Shown here in pieces: positions 42,721 through 52,645 of a stretch of DNA of 64,000 nucleotides. The first letter of the stretch is position 1. Each line of letters starts with the position of its first letter. Both the position numbers and the translations under genes were made by a program. The notes beneath the pieces were generated by a model. It saw only the letters and a program-made list of their open reading frames with translations. It was not told the DNA's origin and did not search any database. The stretch is from contig CM026403.1 of NCBI GenBank assembly GCA_014843695.1, positions 51,628,233 through 51,692,232 on the forward strand, written 5' to 3'. The DNA comes from Archivesica marissinica. Its lineage: Eukaryota > Mollusca > Bivalvia > Venerida > Vesicomyidae.

Positions 42721-43050
42721 CACATGTGTCGGAAATATACCTGCACATTTACGTATTTTACTCAACCGCAAAACCTTTAAACATGTACTTATAGCAGTAT
42801 CGTACACGTTTTAAATGTATTTCTGAGAAATGAAATTTAGTTTTATATAGGAATACTGCTCAGTATTCTGGGCACTCAGGTGTTATATTTAGGTGTCTGG
42901 ATATATATTTTCCATATGCATTGTAATATATGCAATCTAGCATCTGCGATCGTTCGATTGGCATTGTTTTACCGAATTATATCCATTCTTACAAATGAGA
43001 GAAAATATCTGCATGCTTTCACCACTGTGTCAACAATAATTATGAATGTG
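42721..43050. other. Unassigned intron 9 sequence
   Basis: About 330 bp, AT-rich. No gene or repeat seen. Confidence 0.5.
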
Positions 43051-43182
43051 TGTGTTATATGTGTATTTATCGGCGCTACCGGTTGCCCATACGAGCGACG
43101 CCTCCTTAAGAGATTAGTCATTTTAGATGTTTGGAGGATAGTGCAATGATACAGACAGGGACCCATTCCAGAATCTCCTCTG
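43051..43182 (-). mobile_element. SINE-A fragment
   Basis: gtatttatcggcgctaccgg, gacgcctccttaagagatta, tgatacagacagggacccat, then truncated. Confidence 0.88.
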
Positions 43183-43505
43183 TGATAATTTGAAACTCGT
43201 CATAAATGTGCCATGACGTCAGACCGGACGTACTAAGATATTCCTGTGATAATTTGAAACTCGACACATCTTGTTCACTTATTCACGTATACCGATCGAT
43301 ACTCTCAAGAAGGTGTTACCCTACTCAGATATACTTGGGGATTAGCAAAAATGAATTAAATAGAAACAATTAGGGCGTCTCTAGATATTAAGTATATTTA
43401 TGTCAGCCTTGTCGAATACATCCTGTCATTTTCCACGGATACACTATCTATCTACACGTCGTTTTCCAGGAGGTGACGAAAACGATGTCTCTTTAACCCT
43501 TTCCT
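43183..43505. other. Unassigned sequence with a short direct repeat
   Basis: cctgtgataatttgaaactcg occurs at about 43179 and 43231 (a 52-bp spaced repeat). Otherwise nothing recognised. Confidence 0.5.
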
Positions 43506-44340
43506 TCATAGAGATTTAGGTTAATATACTATTATATCTCCATACAAACGACAGCCATATAGCTATCATGCAGTGGATAAGTAGTCACCATATCTATCCC
43601 ACCTCCATAGATATTACTGGGGCTACATAGAGATTTAGGTTAATATACTATTATATCTCCATACAAACGACAGCCATATAGCTATCATGCAGTGGATAAG
43701 TAGTCGCCATATCTATCCCACCTCCATAGATATTACTGGGGCTACATAGAGATTTAGGTTAATATACTATTATATCTCCATACAAACGACAGCCATATAG
43801 CTATCATGCAGTGGATAAGTAGTCGCCATATATATCCCACCTCCATAGATATTACTGGGGCTACATAGAGATTTAGGTTAATATACTATTATATCTCCAT
43901 ACAAACGACAGCCATATAGCTATCATGCAGTGGATAAGTAGTCGCCATATATATCCCACCTCCATAGATATTACTGGGGCTACATAGAGATTTAGGTTAA
44001 TATACTATTATATCTCCATACAAACGACAGCCATATAGCTATCATGCAGTGGATAAGTAGTCGCCATATATATCCCACCTCCATAGATATTACTGGGGCT
44101 ACATAGAGATTTAGGTTAATATACTATTATATCTCCATACAAACGACAGCCATATAGCTATCATGCAGTGGATCAGTAGTCGCCATATATATCCCACCTC
44201 CATAGATATTACTGGGGCTACATAGAGATTTAGGTTAATATACTATTATATCTCCATACAAACGACAGCCATTTAGCTATCATGCAGTGGATAAGTAGTC
44301 GCCATATATATCCCACCTCCATATATATTACTGGGACTAC
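43506..44340. repeat. Minisatellite, 119-bp unit, 7 copies, nearly identical
   Basis: Unit pieces: catagagatttaggttaata, tactattatatctccataca, aacgacagccatatagctat, catgcagtggataagtagtc, gccatatatatcccacctcc, atagatattactggggcta. Only a handful of substitutions between units, so expansion or homogenisation is recent. Confidence 0.96.
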
Positions 44341-45097
44341 ATGGTATTCTGGCCTTTATTATGAACATTGGTTTGGCTACTACATTGTCAATGTATGTCG
44401 TATTGGTAATCACGTCAAGAGGTGCCTCTATGAGAGAATGGGTTAATTTTAGCATTCTGTGTAATTTAGATGACATATTTGTGTGGGGATGATTATGTCC
44501 CTTATATGAGATACAAATAAAGCGTGATGTTTCAGGACAGTTAGTGACAACATCGTGACAGTTTGTGACAACATCGTTTAATACATTTCCAGTGACCGCG
44601 TGTTTGTCGTGTATTTGTAAATGTATTTGCATTGGCATAGACGTTTTGTCAATGGATTGGTAAACTCATTTTGTTGTTTCGCTTTTATTTTGTTTGTTTA
44701 TTTTGTTATAATAAACAGATATTGTTTGGCAACATAAAGCTGAGACATTTGCATATTCCGTGAACTTACTTCGTTAATAATTGATTTCCGAAGTAAAATA
44801 TGAGCTTTAGATTATTGTACACTTACTTGATTCAAATATTAACGGTAAAACCCTAACGTATGTCCTGGTCGTAGTTCACGAAAACTCACGAAGACTTTTG
44901 CGGAGATTAATTAGTCTCAGTTTAATGTTGCAATTTAATACCATATAGTCCAAATATTTAGACTTGACAAATGTGACATTTTACTATCCAGGCATTTTTC
45001 GAAATAACAGAAATTTTTTATATGTAGAAGTCTTATTTATAGGACTAGATACCATGCTGCTTCAAAAGTAAATGATGCTCGACTATGCCGAGAGAAA
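44341..45097. other. Unassigned intron 9 sequence
   Basis: About 750 bp without a recognised gene. A minus-strand open frame (44273-44638) partly overlaps the array and has no family resemblance I know. Short duplication gtgacaacatcgt near 44545-44575. Confidence 0.45.
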
Positions 45098-45640
45098 GGA
45101 GATAGTATCAGGCGAGGGCTACGGGACGTCAGCGAGATATGTAGTCCAGTGGTAACACGCTGGACTGGTAATCCAGGGATCGCAGGTTCGATCCCCCGTC
45201 TGACCCTAATAAAATTAACAGTCTTTCAGATGGGACGTTAAACCGAGGTCTCGTGTCGGTGCTTTACACCGTGCACGTAAAAGAACCAGAGGAGATTCTG
45301 GAATGGGTCTCTGTCTGTATCATGCACTATCCTCCAAAATCTAAAATAACTAATCTCTTCAGGAGGCGTCGCTCATATGGGCAACCGGTAGCGACGATAA
45401 ATAAACGTAAAAACACACGGACGTCAGAGAGACGTCAGACACAGCATGAACATGTCGAGAGTTTAGAAGTTCATATAGTATCAGGCGAGGGTTATGGGAC
45501 GTCAGAGAGACGTCAGACACAGCATGAACATGTCGAGAGTTTAGAAGTTCATATAGTATCAGGCGACGGCTATGGGACGTCAGAGAGACGTCAGACACAG
45601 CATGCACATGTCGAGAGTTTAGAAGGGAACGAGTTCATAT
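45098..45640. repeat. Minisatellite, 78-bp unit, 3 copies, interrupted by a SINE
   Basis: Unit: gaacatgtcgagagtttaga, agttcatatagtatcaggcg, agggttatgggacgtcagag, agacgtcagacacagcat. The leftmost unit is cut by the SINE-A at 45138-45418, which therefore came after the array formed. Confidence 0.9.
45138..45418 (+). mobile_element. SINE-A copy inside the 78-bp array
   Basis: Flanked by ggacgtcagcgaga (left) and ggacgtcagagaga (right), an imperfect 14-bp duplication, although array units themselves contain this string. Its body is essentially the same as the copy at 39437, including the rare gagattctgg and atcatgcac variants. Confidence 0.93.
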
Positions 45641-45797
45641 GTTATTCTGCAAGGCAGGATAGACGGCCACCCACAACACGTGAGCAGATATCGACTGACA
45701 GTCAAACGGATACAGCCCCAGAGCTACTATGACACGTCGCGTCCAAGCTGCCCCACCCACAACACATTTTGTAAATCGCCTGTACATTTACATACAT

Positions 45798-46043
45798 GTA
45801 TCTAGTATTTATATTTGAGGGATGGCTCACTCCATGTTACAGCTACACTGGGTGGAATGTATCTAGTATTTATATTTGAGGGATGGCCCACTCCATGTTA
45901 CAGCTACACTGGGTGGAATGTATCTAGTATTTATATTTGAGGGATAGCTCACTCCATGTTACAGCTACACTGGGTGGAATGTATCTAGTATTTATATTTG
46001 AGGGATGGCTCACTCCATGTTACAGCTACACTGGGTGGAATGT
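45798..46043. repeat. Minisatellite, 61-bp unit, 4 copies
   Basis: Unit tgtatctagtatttatattt, gagggatggctcactccatg, ttacagctacactgggtgga, a. Confidence 0.95.
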
Positions 46044-46082
46044 TTTATATCCGGTTTTCCGATTCATTCATCACTATTTTAC

Positions 46083-46332
46083 AGACGGATCTGTAGTCCA
46101 GTGGGAACACGCTGGACTTGTAATCCAGGGATCGCAGGTTCGATCCCCTGTCTGACCCTAATTAAATTAACAGTCTTTCAGGTGGGACGTTAAGCCGAGG
46201 TCTCGTGTCGGTGCTTTACACCTTGCAAGGAGACGCTGGAATGAGTCTATGTATCATTACACTATCCTCCAAAATCTAAAATGACTAATCTCTTCAGGGG
46301 CGTCGCTCATATGGGCAACCGGTAGCGACGAT
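46083..46332 (+). mobile_element. SINE-A copy
   Basis: acggatctgtagtccagtgg through atgggcaaccggtagcgacg, with a roughly 30-bp internal deletion (ttgcaaggagacgctggaat) compared with other copies. Confidence 0.9.
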
Positions 46333-46633
46333 TTACATTAACATTTACAGTGTTATACTACATTGACGAACAATACATGTTGTATACTTACACTTTCGTC
46401 TTCATGTTTTAGTGATAGCGGTTGTATTCATTGTTATAAGTTTAAAACAACCTACCTGTCGGCGAGGTGTCCTCTCCCATTTTACTTTTATAATAAGTTA
46501 TTGACTGACAACCCTGACAAACAGACCTTGAACAATGTCTTCCAAAATCTCATATATGCCAACATCTATATCTCCGCAGTTTTACCGAACTACACCCTGA
46601 ACATTTATATATATATCTTGTTGATCATTTCAG

Positions 46634-47012
46634 GTCTGTCTTGGATGAACGACGTCTGTGGAAGTCGTGATAGCGCAGTGGACGCGATGCGCGTTCGCTT
46701 CAGGTGCGAAAGGTCCGGAGTTCGAGCCCTGGTGGAGCCGTTATGATTGTGCCCTTAGGCAAGGCATTTAAATTCCACGTTGCCTCTTCTCTCTCCCTCG
46801 TGGTGATGGATTCCATCAGGAATGAGGTCTCGAGAGTGATTAATATAAGTTGCAAGAACTTGTTTCGCAATCGAGCTCAAATAAATTTGTATAAACTAAA
46901 CCAAGTTATGTTGCGCTTTGTTACTATTGCATTGATATTATACCGATGTTTGTTTCCCGAAATGTACAGACATACAGATCTACACATCACAATATACGTC
47001 CAACCCATATAA
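46634..47012 (+). pseudogene. Diverged second copy of SLC49A4 terminal exon (exon 11'), split by a SINE
   Basis: An acceptor (tttcag, 46628-46633) is followed by GLSWMNDV, matching exon 11 GTSWMNEV. A SINE-B then fills about 46658-46902. After it the frame reads EVMLRFVTIALILYRC and then YRHTDLHITIYV, ending at TAA 47010-47012. This aligns residue by residue with exon 11 EVLLGSIAISLPLLC and YRRVDLDTTIDV, with one extra codon. Nucleotide identity is strongest around TACAGAC, AGATCT and CACAATA. It sits upstream of exon 10. The entry phase (1) equals the exit phase of exon 9. The SINE breaks it, so it is probably dead now, but it kept protein-like substitutions before that. Confidence 0.75.
46658..46902 (+). 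mobile_element. SINE-B copy inserted in exon 11'
   Basis: The best SINE-B copy: tggaagtcgtgatagcgcag, gttcgcttcaggtgcgaaag, B box gagttcgagccctgg, body attgtgcccttaggcaaggc, gttgcctcttctctctccct, tail aaataaatttgtataaac. No clear target duplication. Confidence 0.9.
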
Positions 47013-47626
47013 TGGTGATCTTCCGGCGTTAGGTAGGAAATTTGAGTTATACTAGTCTAGTTAATTCAAAGAAAGAGTGATATGAATATAATCATAGATT
47101 CTCAATCACACTACGTAGTTCTGAATCCTCGTCAGCAACTATTGCGAAGGGGTATATATTTCTGTTTCATATTTTGAATGCGCCTGTAGGAAGGGGATGG
47201 GCAGTTTACTAATGTTGCTAGAACTTGTTGCCCAACCCATTTTGCATTTTATCACATACATGTATAATGAATGTTAAGTCTATATGTACTATATATGTAA
47301 AATAGCAAATAAAATATGATTAAACAGAAGGAGATGGGGTGAGGGCAGGGAAGGGGGGGGGTGGTATACCACACCAATTACACTGCTATCAGCTATCAGC
47401 ATGTACATGTGTGTATACAATTTCCTCTGCATATACCCTAGACTATTATATGTATTTAGTAGGAATGCGTATGCAGTGTTTAACGGGCTTTTACTAAAAC
47501 ACAGACACTTTCTTGCTTGCTTACATACTAACTTAATACTAATTATGGATACAGATTCGTCTGTCAGCAATGATAGTGTGTGCGGTTGGTAATCTTTTAT
47601 ATGTACTCATTCTATTTTCTGTATAA
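47013..47626. other. Unassigned intron 9 sequence before exon 10
   Basis: No exon is recognised. A G-run (about nine G) lies at 47353-47361. Open frames here lack any family features. Confidence 0.5.
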
Positions 47627-47632
47627 TTTTAG

Positions 47633-47815
47633 TGTCGATGTATGCCGCGTGCATTCTCATTGGTGTTTTTATTGCTGGCGGCATTCCATTGTTCTTTGAG
47701 ATCGCCTGTGAAGCAAGTTACCCAGTGGCTGAGGGGGTCACAGGGGGATTTCTACAGTTGATTGCCGCGGCTCCCGCGACAATATTTCTATTCGTGATGT
47801 TCATCCCAGACATTG
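47633..47815 (+). CDS. SLC49A4: SLC49A4 exon 10 (residues 398-459), TM10-TM11
   Basis: The acceptor is ttttag at 47627-47632; the donor is gttggt at 47816, a weak site chosen because it alone keeps frame with exon 11. Phase 1 to 1. It reads YAACILIGVFIAGGIPLFFEIACE, then SYPVAEGVTGG, matching human [24 protein letters not shown] and VYPVPEGITCG. The ExxYPxxEG string is a family hallmark. A stronger-looking gtactt four bases later would shift the frame. Confidence 0.93.
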
Positions 47816-49698
47816 GTTGGTACTTGTCATTAACTGACATAGATATAACATTGTTAGGTACTTGTCATTAACTGACATAGATATAACATTGTTAGGTACT
47901 TGTCATTAACTGACATAGATATAACATTGTTAGGTACTTGTCGTTAACTGACATAGATATAACATTGTTAGGTACTTGTCGTTAACTGACATAGATATAA
48001 CATTGTTAGGTACTTGTCATTAACTGACATAGATATAACATTGTTAGGTACTTGTCATTAACTGACATATATATAACATTGTTAGGTACTTGTCATTAAC
48101 TGACATAGATATAACATTGTTAGGTACTTGTCATTAACTGACATAGATATAACATTGTTAGGTACTTGTCATTAACTGACATATATATAACATTGTTAGG
48201 TACTTGTCGTTAACTGACATAGATATAACATTGTTAGGTACTTGTCGTTAACTGACATATATATAACATTGTTAGGTACTTGTCATTAACTGACATAGAT
48301 ATAACATTGTTAGGTACTTGTCATTAACTGACATAGATATAACATTGTTAGGTACTTGTCATTAACTGACATATATATAACATTGTTAGGTACTTGTCGT
48401 TAACTGACATAGATATAACATTGTTAGGTACTTGTCGTTAACTGACATAGATATAACATTGTTAGGTACTTGTCATTAACTGACATAGATATAACATTGA
48501 TAGGTACTTGTCATTAACTGACATATATATAACATTGTTAGGTACTTGTCATTAACTGACATAGATATAACATTGTTAGGTACTTGTCATTAACTGACAT
48601 AGATATAACATTGTTAGGTACTTGTCATTAACTGACATAGATATAACATTGTTAGGTACTTGTCATTAACTGACATAGATATAACATTGTTAGGTACTTG
48701 TCATTAACTGACATAGATATAACATTGTTAGGTACTTGTCATTAACTGACATAGATATAACATTGTTAGGTACTTGTCATTAACTGACATAGATATAACA
48801 TTGTTAGGTACTTGTCATTAACTGACATAGATATAACATTGTTAGGTACTTGTCATTAACTGACATATATATAACAGTGTTAGGTACGTGTCATTAACTG
48901 ACATAGATATAACAGTGTTAGGTGCTTGTCATTAACTGACATAGATATAACATTGTTAGGTACTTGTCATTAACTGACATAGATATAACATTGTTAGGTA
49001 CTTGTCGTTAACTGACATATATATAACATTGTTAGGTACTTGTACTTGTCATTAACTGACATAGATATAACATTGTTAGGTACTTGTCATTAACTGACAT
49101 ATATATAACAGTGTTAGGTACTTGTCATTAACTGACATAGATATAACATTGTTAGGTGCTTGTCATTAACTGACATAGATATAACATTGTTAGGTACTTG
49201 TCATTAACTGACATAGATATAACATTGTTAGGTACTTGTCGTTAACTGACATATATATAACTTTGTTAGGTACATGTACTTGTCATTAACTGACATAGAT
49301 ATAACATTGTTAGGTACTTGTCATTAACTGACATAGATATAACATTGTTAGGTACTTGTCATTAACTGACATATATATAACATTGTTAGGTACTTGTCAT
49401 TAACTGACATAGGTATAACATTGTTAGGTACTTGTCATTAACTGACATAGATATAACAGTGTTAGGTACATGTACTTGTCATTAACTGACATAGATATAA
49501 CATTGTTAGGTACTTGTCATTAACTGACATATATATAACATTGTTAGGTACTTGTCATTAACTGACATATATATAACATTGTTAGGTGCTTGTCATTAAC
49601 TGACATAAATATAACAGTGTTAGGTACTTGTCATTAACTGACATAGATATAACATTGTTAGGTACTTGTCATTAACTGACATAGATATAACATTGATA
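47812..49698. repeat. Minisatellite, 38-bp unit, about 49 copies, starting inside exon 10
   Basis: Unit acattgttaggtacttgtca then ttaactgacatagatata. The first unit is acattggttggtacttgtca, which spans the exon 10/intron 10 border (acattg is exonic). Variants: cgttaac, atatata, and a few units with an extra acatgt or actt. Confidence 0.96.
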
Positions 49699-51358
49699 GA
49701 ACATTGTTAGATATTTGCTTTAACTGACGTAGAATATAGCATTGTTATGTATTTGGTTTTAACTGACGTAGAATAGAGCATTGTTATGTATTTGGTTTTA
49801 ACCGACGTAGAATAGAGCATTGTTAGGCAGCTTGCTTTAACTGACGTAGAATAGAGCATTGTTAGGTAGCTTGCTTTAACTGACGTAGAATAGAACATTG
49901 TTAGGTAGTTTGCTTTAACTGACGTAGAATAGAACATTGTTAGATAGTTGCTTTAACTGACGTAGAATAGAGCATTGTTATGTATTTGGTTTTAACTGAC
50001 GTAGAATAGAGCATTGTTAGATAGTTGCTTTAACTAACGTAGAATAGAGCATTGTTAGGTAGTTTGCTTTAACTGACGTAGAATAGAGCATTGTTAGGTA
50101 GCTTGCTTTAACTGACGTAGAATAGAGCATTGTTAGGTAGCTTGCTTTAACTGACGTAGAATAGAGCATTGTTAGGTAGTTTGCTTTAACTGACGTAGAA
50201 TAGAGCATTGTTAGGTAGTTTGCTTTAACTGACGTAGAATAGAACATTGTTAGGTAGCTTGCTTAAACTGACGTAGAATAGAGCATTGTTAGGTAGCTTG
50301 CTTTAACTGACGTAGAATAGAGCATTGTTAGGTAGCTTGCTTTAACTGACGTAGAATAGAGCATTGTTAGGTAGTTTGCTTTAACTGACGTAGAATAGAC
50401 CATTGTTAGGTAGTTTGCTTTAACTGACGTAGAATAGAGCATTGTTATGTATTTGGCTTTAACTAGACATAGAATAGAGCATTGTTAGATGTTTGGCTTT
50501 AACTAAACATAGAATAGAGCATTGTTAGATGTTTGGCTTTAACTAAACATAGAATAGAGCATTGTTATGTATTTGGCTTTAACTAAACATAGAATAGAGC
50601 ATTGTTAGATGTTTGGCTTTAACTAAACATAGAATAGAGCATTGTTATGTATTTGGCTTTAACTAAACATAGAATAGAGCATTGTTAGATATTTGGCTTT
50701 AACTAAACATAGAATAGAGCATTGTTAGATATTTGGCTTTAACTAACATAGAATAGAGCATTGTTAGATATTTGGCTTTAACTAACGTAGAATAGAGCAT
50801 TGTTAGATATTTGGCTTTAACTAACGTAGAATAGAGCATTGTTAGATATTGGCTTTAACTAACATAGAATAGAGCATTGTTAGATGTTTGGCTTTAACTA
50901 ACGTAGAATAGAGCATTGTTAGATATTTGGCTTTAGCTGACATAGAATAGAGCATTGTTAGATATTTGGCTTTAACTGACGTAGAATAGAGCATTGTTAG
51001 ATATTTGGCTTTAACTGACGTAGAATAGAGCATTGTTAGATATTTGGCTTTAACTGACGTAGAATAGAGCATTGTTTGTTATTTGGCTTTAACTGACGTA
51101 GAATAGAGCATTGTTAGATATTTGGCTTTAACTGACGTAGAATAGAGCATTGTTAGATATTTGGCTTTAACTGACGTAGAATAGAGCATTGTTAGATATT
51201 TGGCTTTAACTGACATAGAATAGAGCATTGTTAGATATTTGGCTTTAACTGACGTATAATAGAGCATTGTTTGTTATTTGGCTTTAACTGACGTAGAATA
51301 GAGCATTGTTAGATATTTGGCTTTAACTGACGTAGAATAGAGCATTGTTTGTTATTTG
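49699..51358. repeat. Minisatellite, 39-bp unit, about 42 copies, derived from the 38-bp array
   Basis: Unit ttaactgacgtagaatagag then cattgttagatatttggct. It aligns with the preceding unit (taactgac.tag.at..a.cattgttag). Sub-blocks: gtagcttgc type (49800-50400), ctaaacatag type (50460-50740), gacgtag/atatttggc type (50760-51358). 39 bp is 13 codons, so frames of repeated MLYSTSVKAKYLT appear; they are not genes. Confidence 0.95.
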
Positions 51359-51407
51359 GCACACAATCATACTACACTATACATCTCTGTTGTATTGATT
51401 ATTACAG

Positions 51408-51553
51408 GTACATCTTGGATGAACGAAGTTTTGTTGGGTTCCATTGCTATCAGTTTGCCACTGTTGTGTGTAATCCCCATCACGTACAGACGAGTAGATC
51501 TGGACACCACAATAGACGTCACACCAACTGATGCGGCCGTGCAATCACAATAG
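51408..51553 (+). CDS. SLC49A4: SLC49A4 exon 11 (residues 459-506), TM12 and C-terminus
   Basis: The acceptor is attacag at 51401-51407; the exon starts in phase 1 and ends at TAG 51551-51553. T460-S-W-M-N-E-V starts TM12, matching human LSWFNW. TM12 (about 466-483) is followed by a short cytosolic tail with ITYRRVDLDTTIDV, aligning with human RESYDRLYLDVVVSV. The whole 3.6-kb intron before it is minisatellite. A second, older copy of this exon lies at 46634-47012. Confidence 0.94.
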
Positions 51554-51605
51554 TGTGAATGTTGCTAAACCTGGTAGGAATATGCAGAAGAAGTAGAAAG
51601 TAGTA

Positions 51606-51856
51606 TTAACTCTTTCACCGCCAATGTCGCATAAAAGCGACTTTGCAAAAAGCAGAGAACCCGATCAGAAAGAACAGAACATGTCGTCTGATCAGGATGT
51701 ATGCTGATCTTATGCTATCTTAAGATAGTGGAGCTGAAGCACCTGTCCGAATAGTACACAACATAGATCCTGATCAGACACGGCGTTACGCCGCGGCTGA
51801 TCTGGATCTATGTTGTTTACACGTACTCTGAATTTATTCGACGCTGAAAAAGTAAA
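51606..51856. mobile_element. MITE-like element in the 3' flank of SLC49A4
   Basis: Ends ttaactctttcaccgcc and gacgctgaaaaagtaaa, roughly inverted. Internal inverted strings catagatcctgatcag and ctgatctggatctatg. Resembles MITE family 2 in layout but not in sequence. Confidence 0.55.
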
Positions 51857-52214
51857 TACTGAAGTTTAACCATAGAGCTTCTAGTCTGTAACAATCAAAC
51901 ATATTTACAATACAGTCATCAAACATGTTTTAAACCAGCCAATGGAATCACAGAGTGCTGCTGCCTATCAGGCGTGGCTGCTTAAAAGAGGGCAAAGGTA
52001 CAATAAGATGTTTGTAAATGGTTTCAAATTGACCCGTTTTTAATCGGGAGATAAATCGCAACTGTTGACTGCATATTGAGCTGCGTGTTGTGTGCATTGG
52101 TTGAGGTTAGTGTCATCCATTCATCTGTTATATTCACCATTGAAGGTAGAATATAATTCCAACTCCAGAAGTCATCAACGCACAACTGCGAGATCGTGAT
52201 GACGGTCCATGCTC

Positions 52215-52345
52215 CTACGTCCGCCAATTCGTGAAGTCCACCCATTCTTGAAGTCCGCCCATTCTTGAAGTCCGCCCATTCGTGAAGTCCGCCCATTCTT
52301 GAAGTCCACCCACTCTTGAAGTCCGCCAATTCTTTAAGTTTACCA
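52215..52345. repeat. 18-bp tandem repeat, about 7 copies
   Basis: Unit tgaagtccgcccattctt, with cacccact and caccaatt variants. Confidence 0.9.
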
Positions 52346-52399
52346 ATTCGTAACAGCGCCTTTGCTTCACGTGTTGAAGGCAAGGAGATATCAATTTGT

Positions 52400-52497
52400 T
52401 ATTGTGCCCTTAGACAATGTACCTAAATTCCATATTGTCTCTTCCAGGCGATGGGTTAAACTAATGTTGTATAAACTTGTAATAAATTTGTATAAAC
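52400..52497 (+). mobile_element. SINE-B fragment
   Basis: attgtgcccttagacaatgt, attccatattgtctcttcc and aataaatttgtataaacc: 3' half only, with a deletion. Confidence 0.7.
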
Positions 52498-52525
52498 CAG
52501 ATCCATTACAGAAGTGTGTAATAAA
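52481..52525 (+). promoter_or_regulatory. Candidate polyadenylation signals for SLC49A4
   Basis: AATAAA occurs at 52481-52486 and again at 52520-52525, about 0.95 kb after the stop codon. The first lies in a SINE-B fragment. Either could end the transcript. There is no transcript evidence, and a 3' UTR this long would include the MITE at 51606 and the 18-bp repeat. Confidence 0.25.
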
Positions 52526-52645
52526 ATCGTATAATCTATGACTACCCTAGTTTTGTTCTTTGTGTCCATTCGGATGCACCAGTTATTGTCGTGGGAATGT
52601 AGCGGTAGGTGTTAGTCCTTGTATACTATTTATATATATGTGTGT

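Larger units (their letters stand above)
4137..51553 (+). other. SLC49A4: SLC49A4 (DIRC2)-like gene, 11 coding exons
   Basis: Gene span from proposed start codon to stop. Eleven exons join in one frame to 1521 nt, 506 residues; the human protein is 478. The product is a 12-helix major-facilitator transporter. The family member SLC49A4/DIRC2 sits in the lysosomal membrane and has been reported as a proton-driven pyridoxine exporter. Recognition rests on the order of conserved blocks: RRW then LVWNTWGPI, DxKGLR, LNGxxGxxxxxxPAA, WFxxDxRATATAI, YFPxRPPxPP, AYAxPxGxxxxWxxVLD, GFW, ARFADxxR, YPVxEGVT. Introns 1 to 10 are 3.5, 4.3, 4.0, 1.7, 2.8, 5.5, 1.7, 1.9, 16.8 and 3.6 kb. All carry tandem repeats. 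Exons use ordinary mixed codons, unlike the surrounding arrays. Identity is strong; substrate is by homology only. Confidence 0.93.

Noticed and set aside
44273..44638. 121-residue minus-strand frame
   Set aside because: Partly made of the 119-bp repeat, no recognisable domain, no splice or promoter context.
47820..47825. Alternative exon 10 donor (gtactt) four bases downstream
   Set aside because: Would put exon 11 in a frame giving ILDERSFVGFHC, with no family match.
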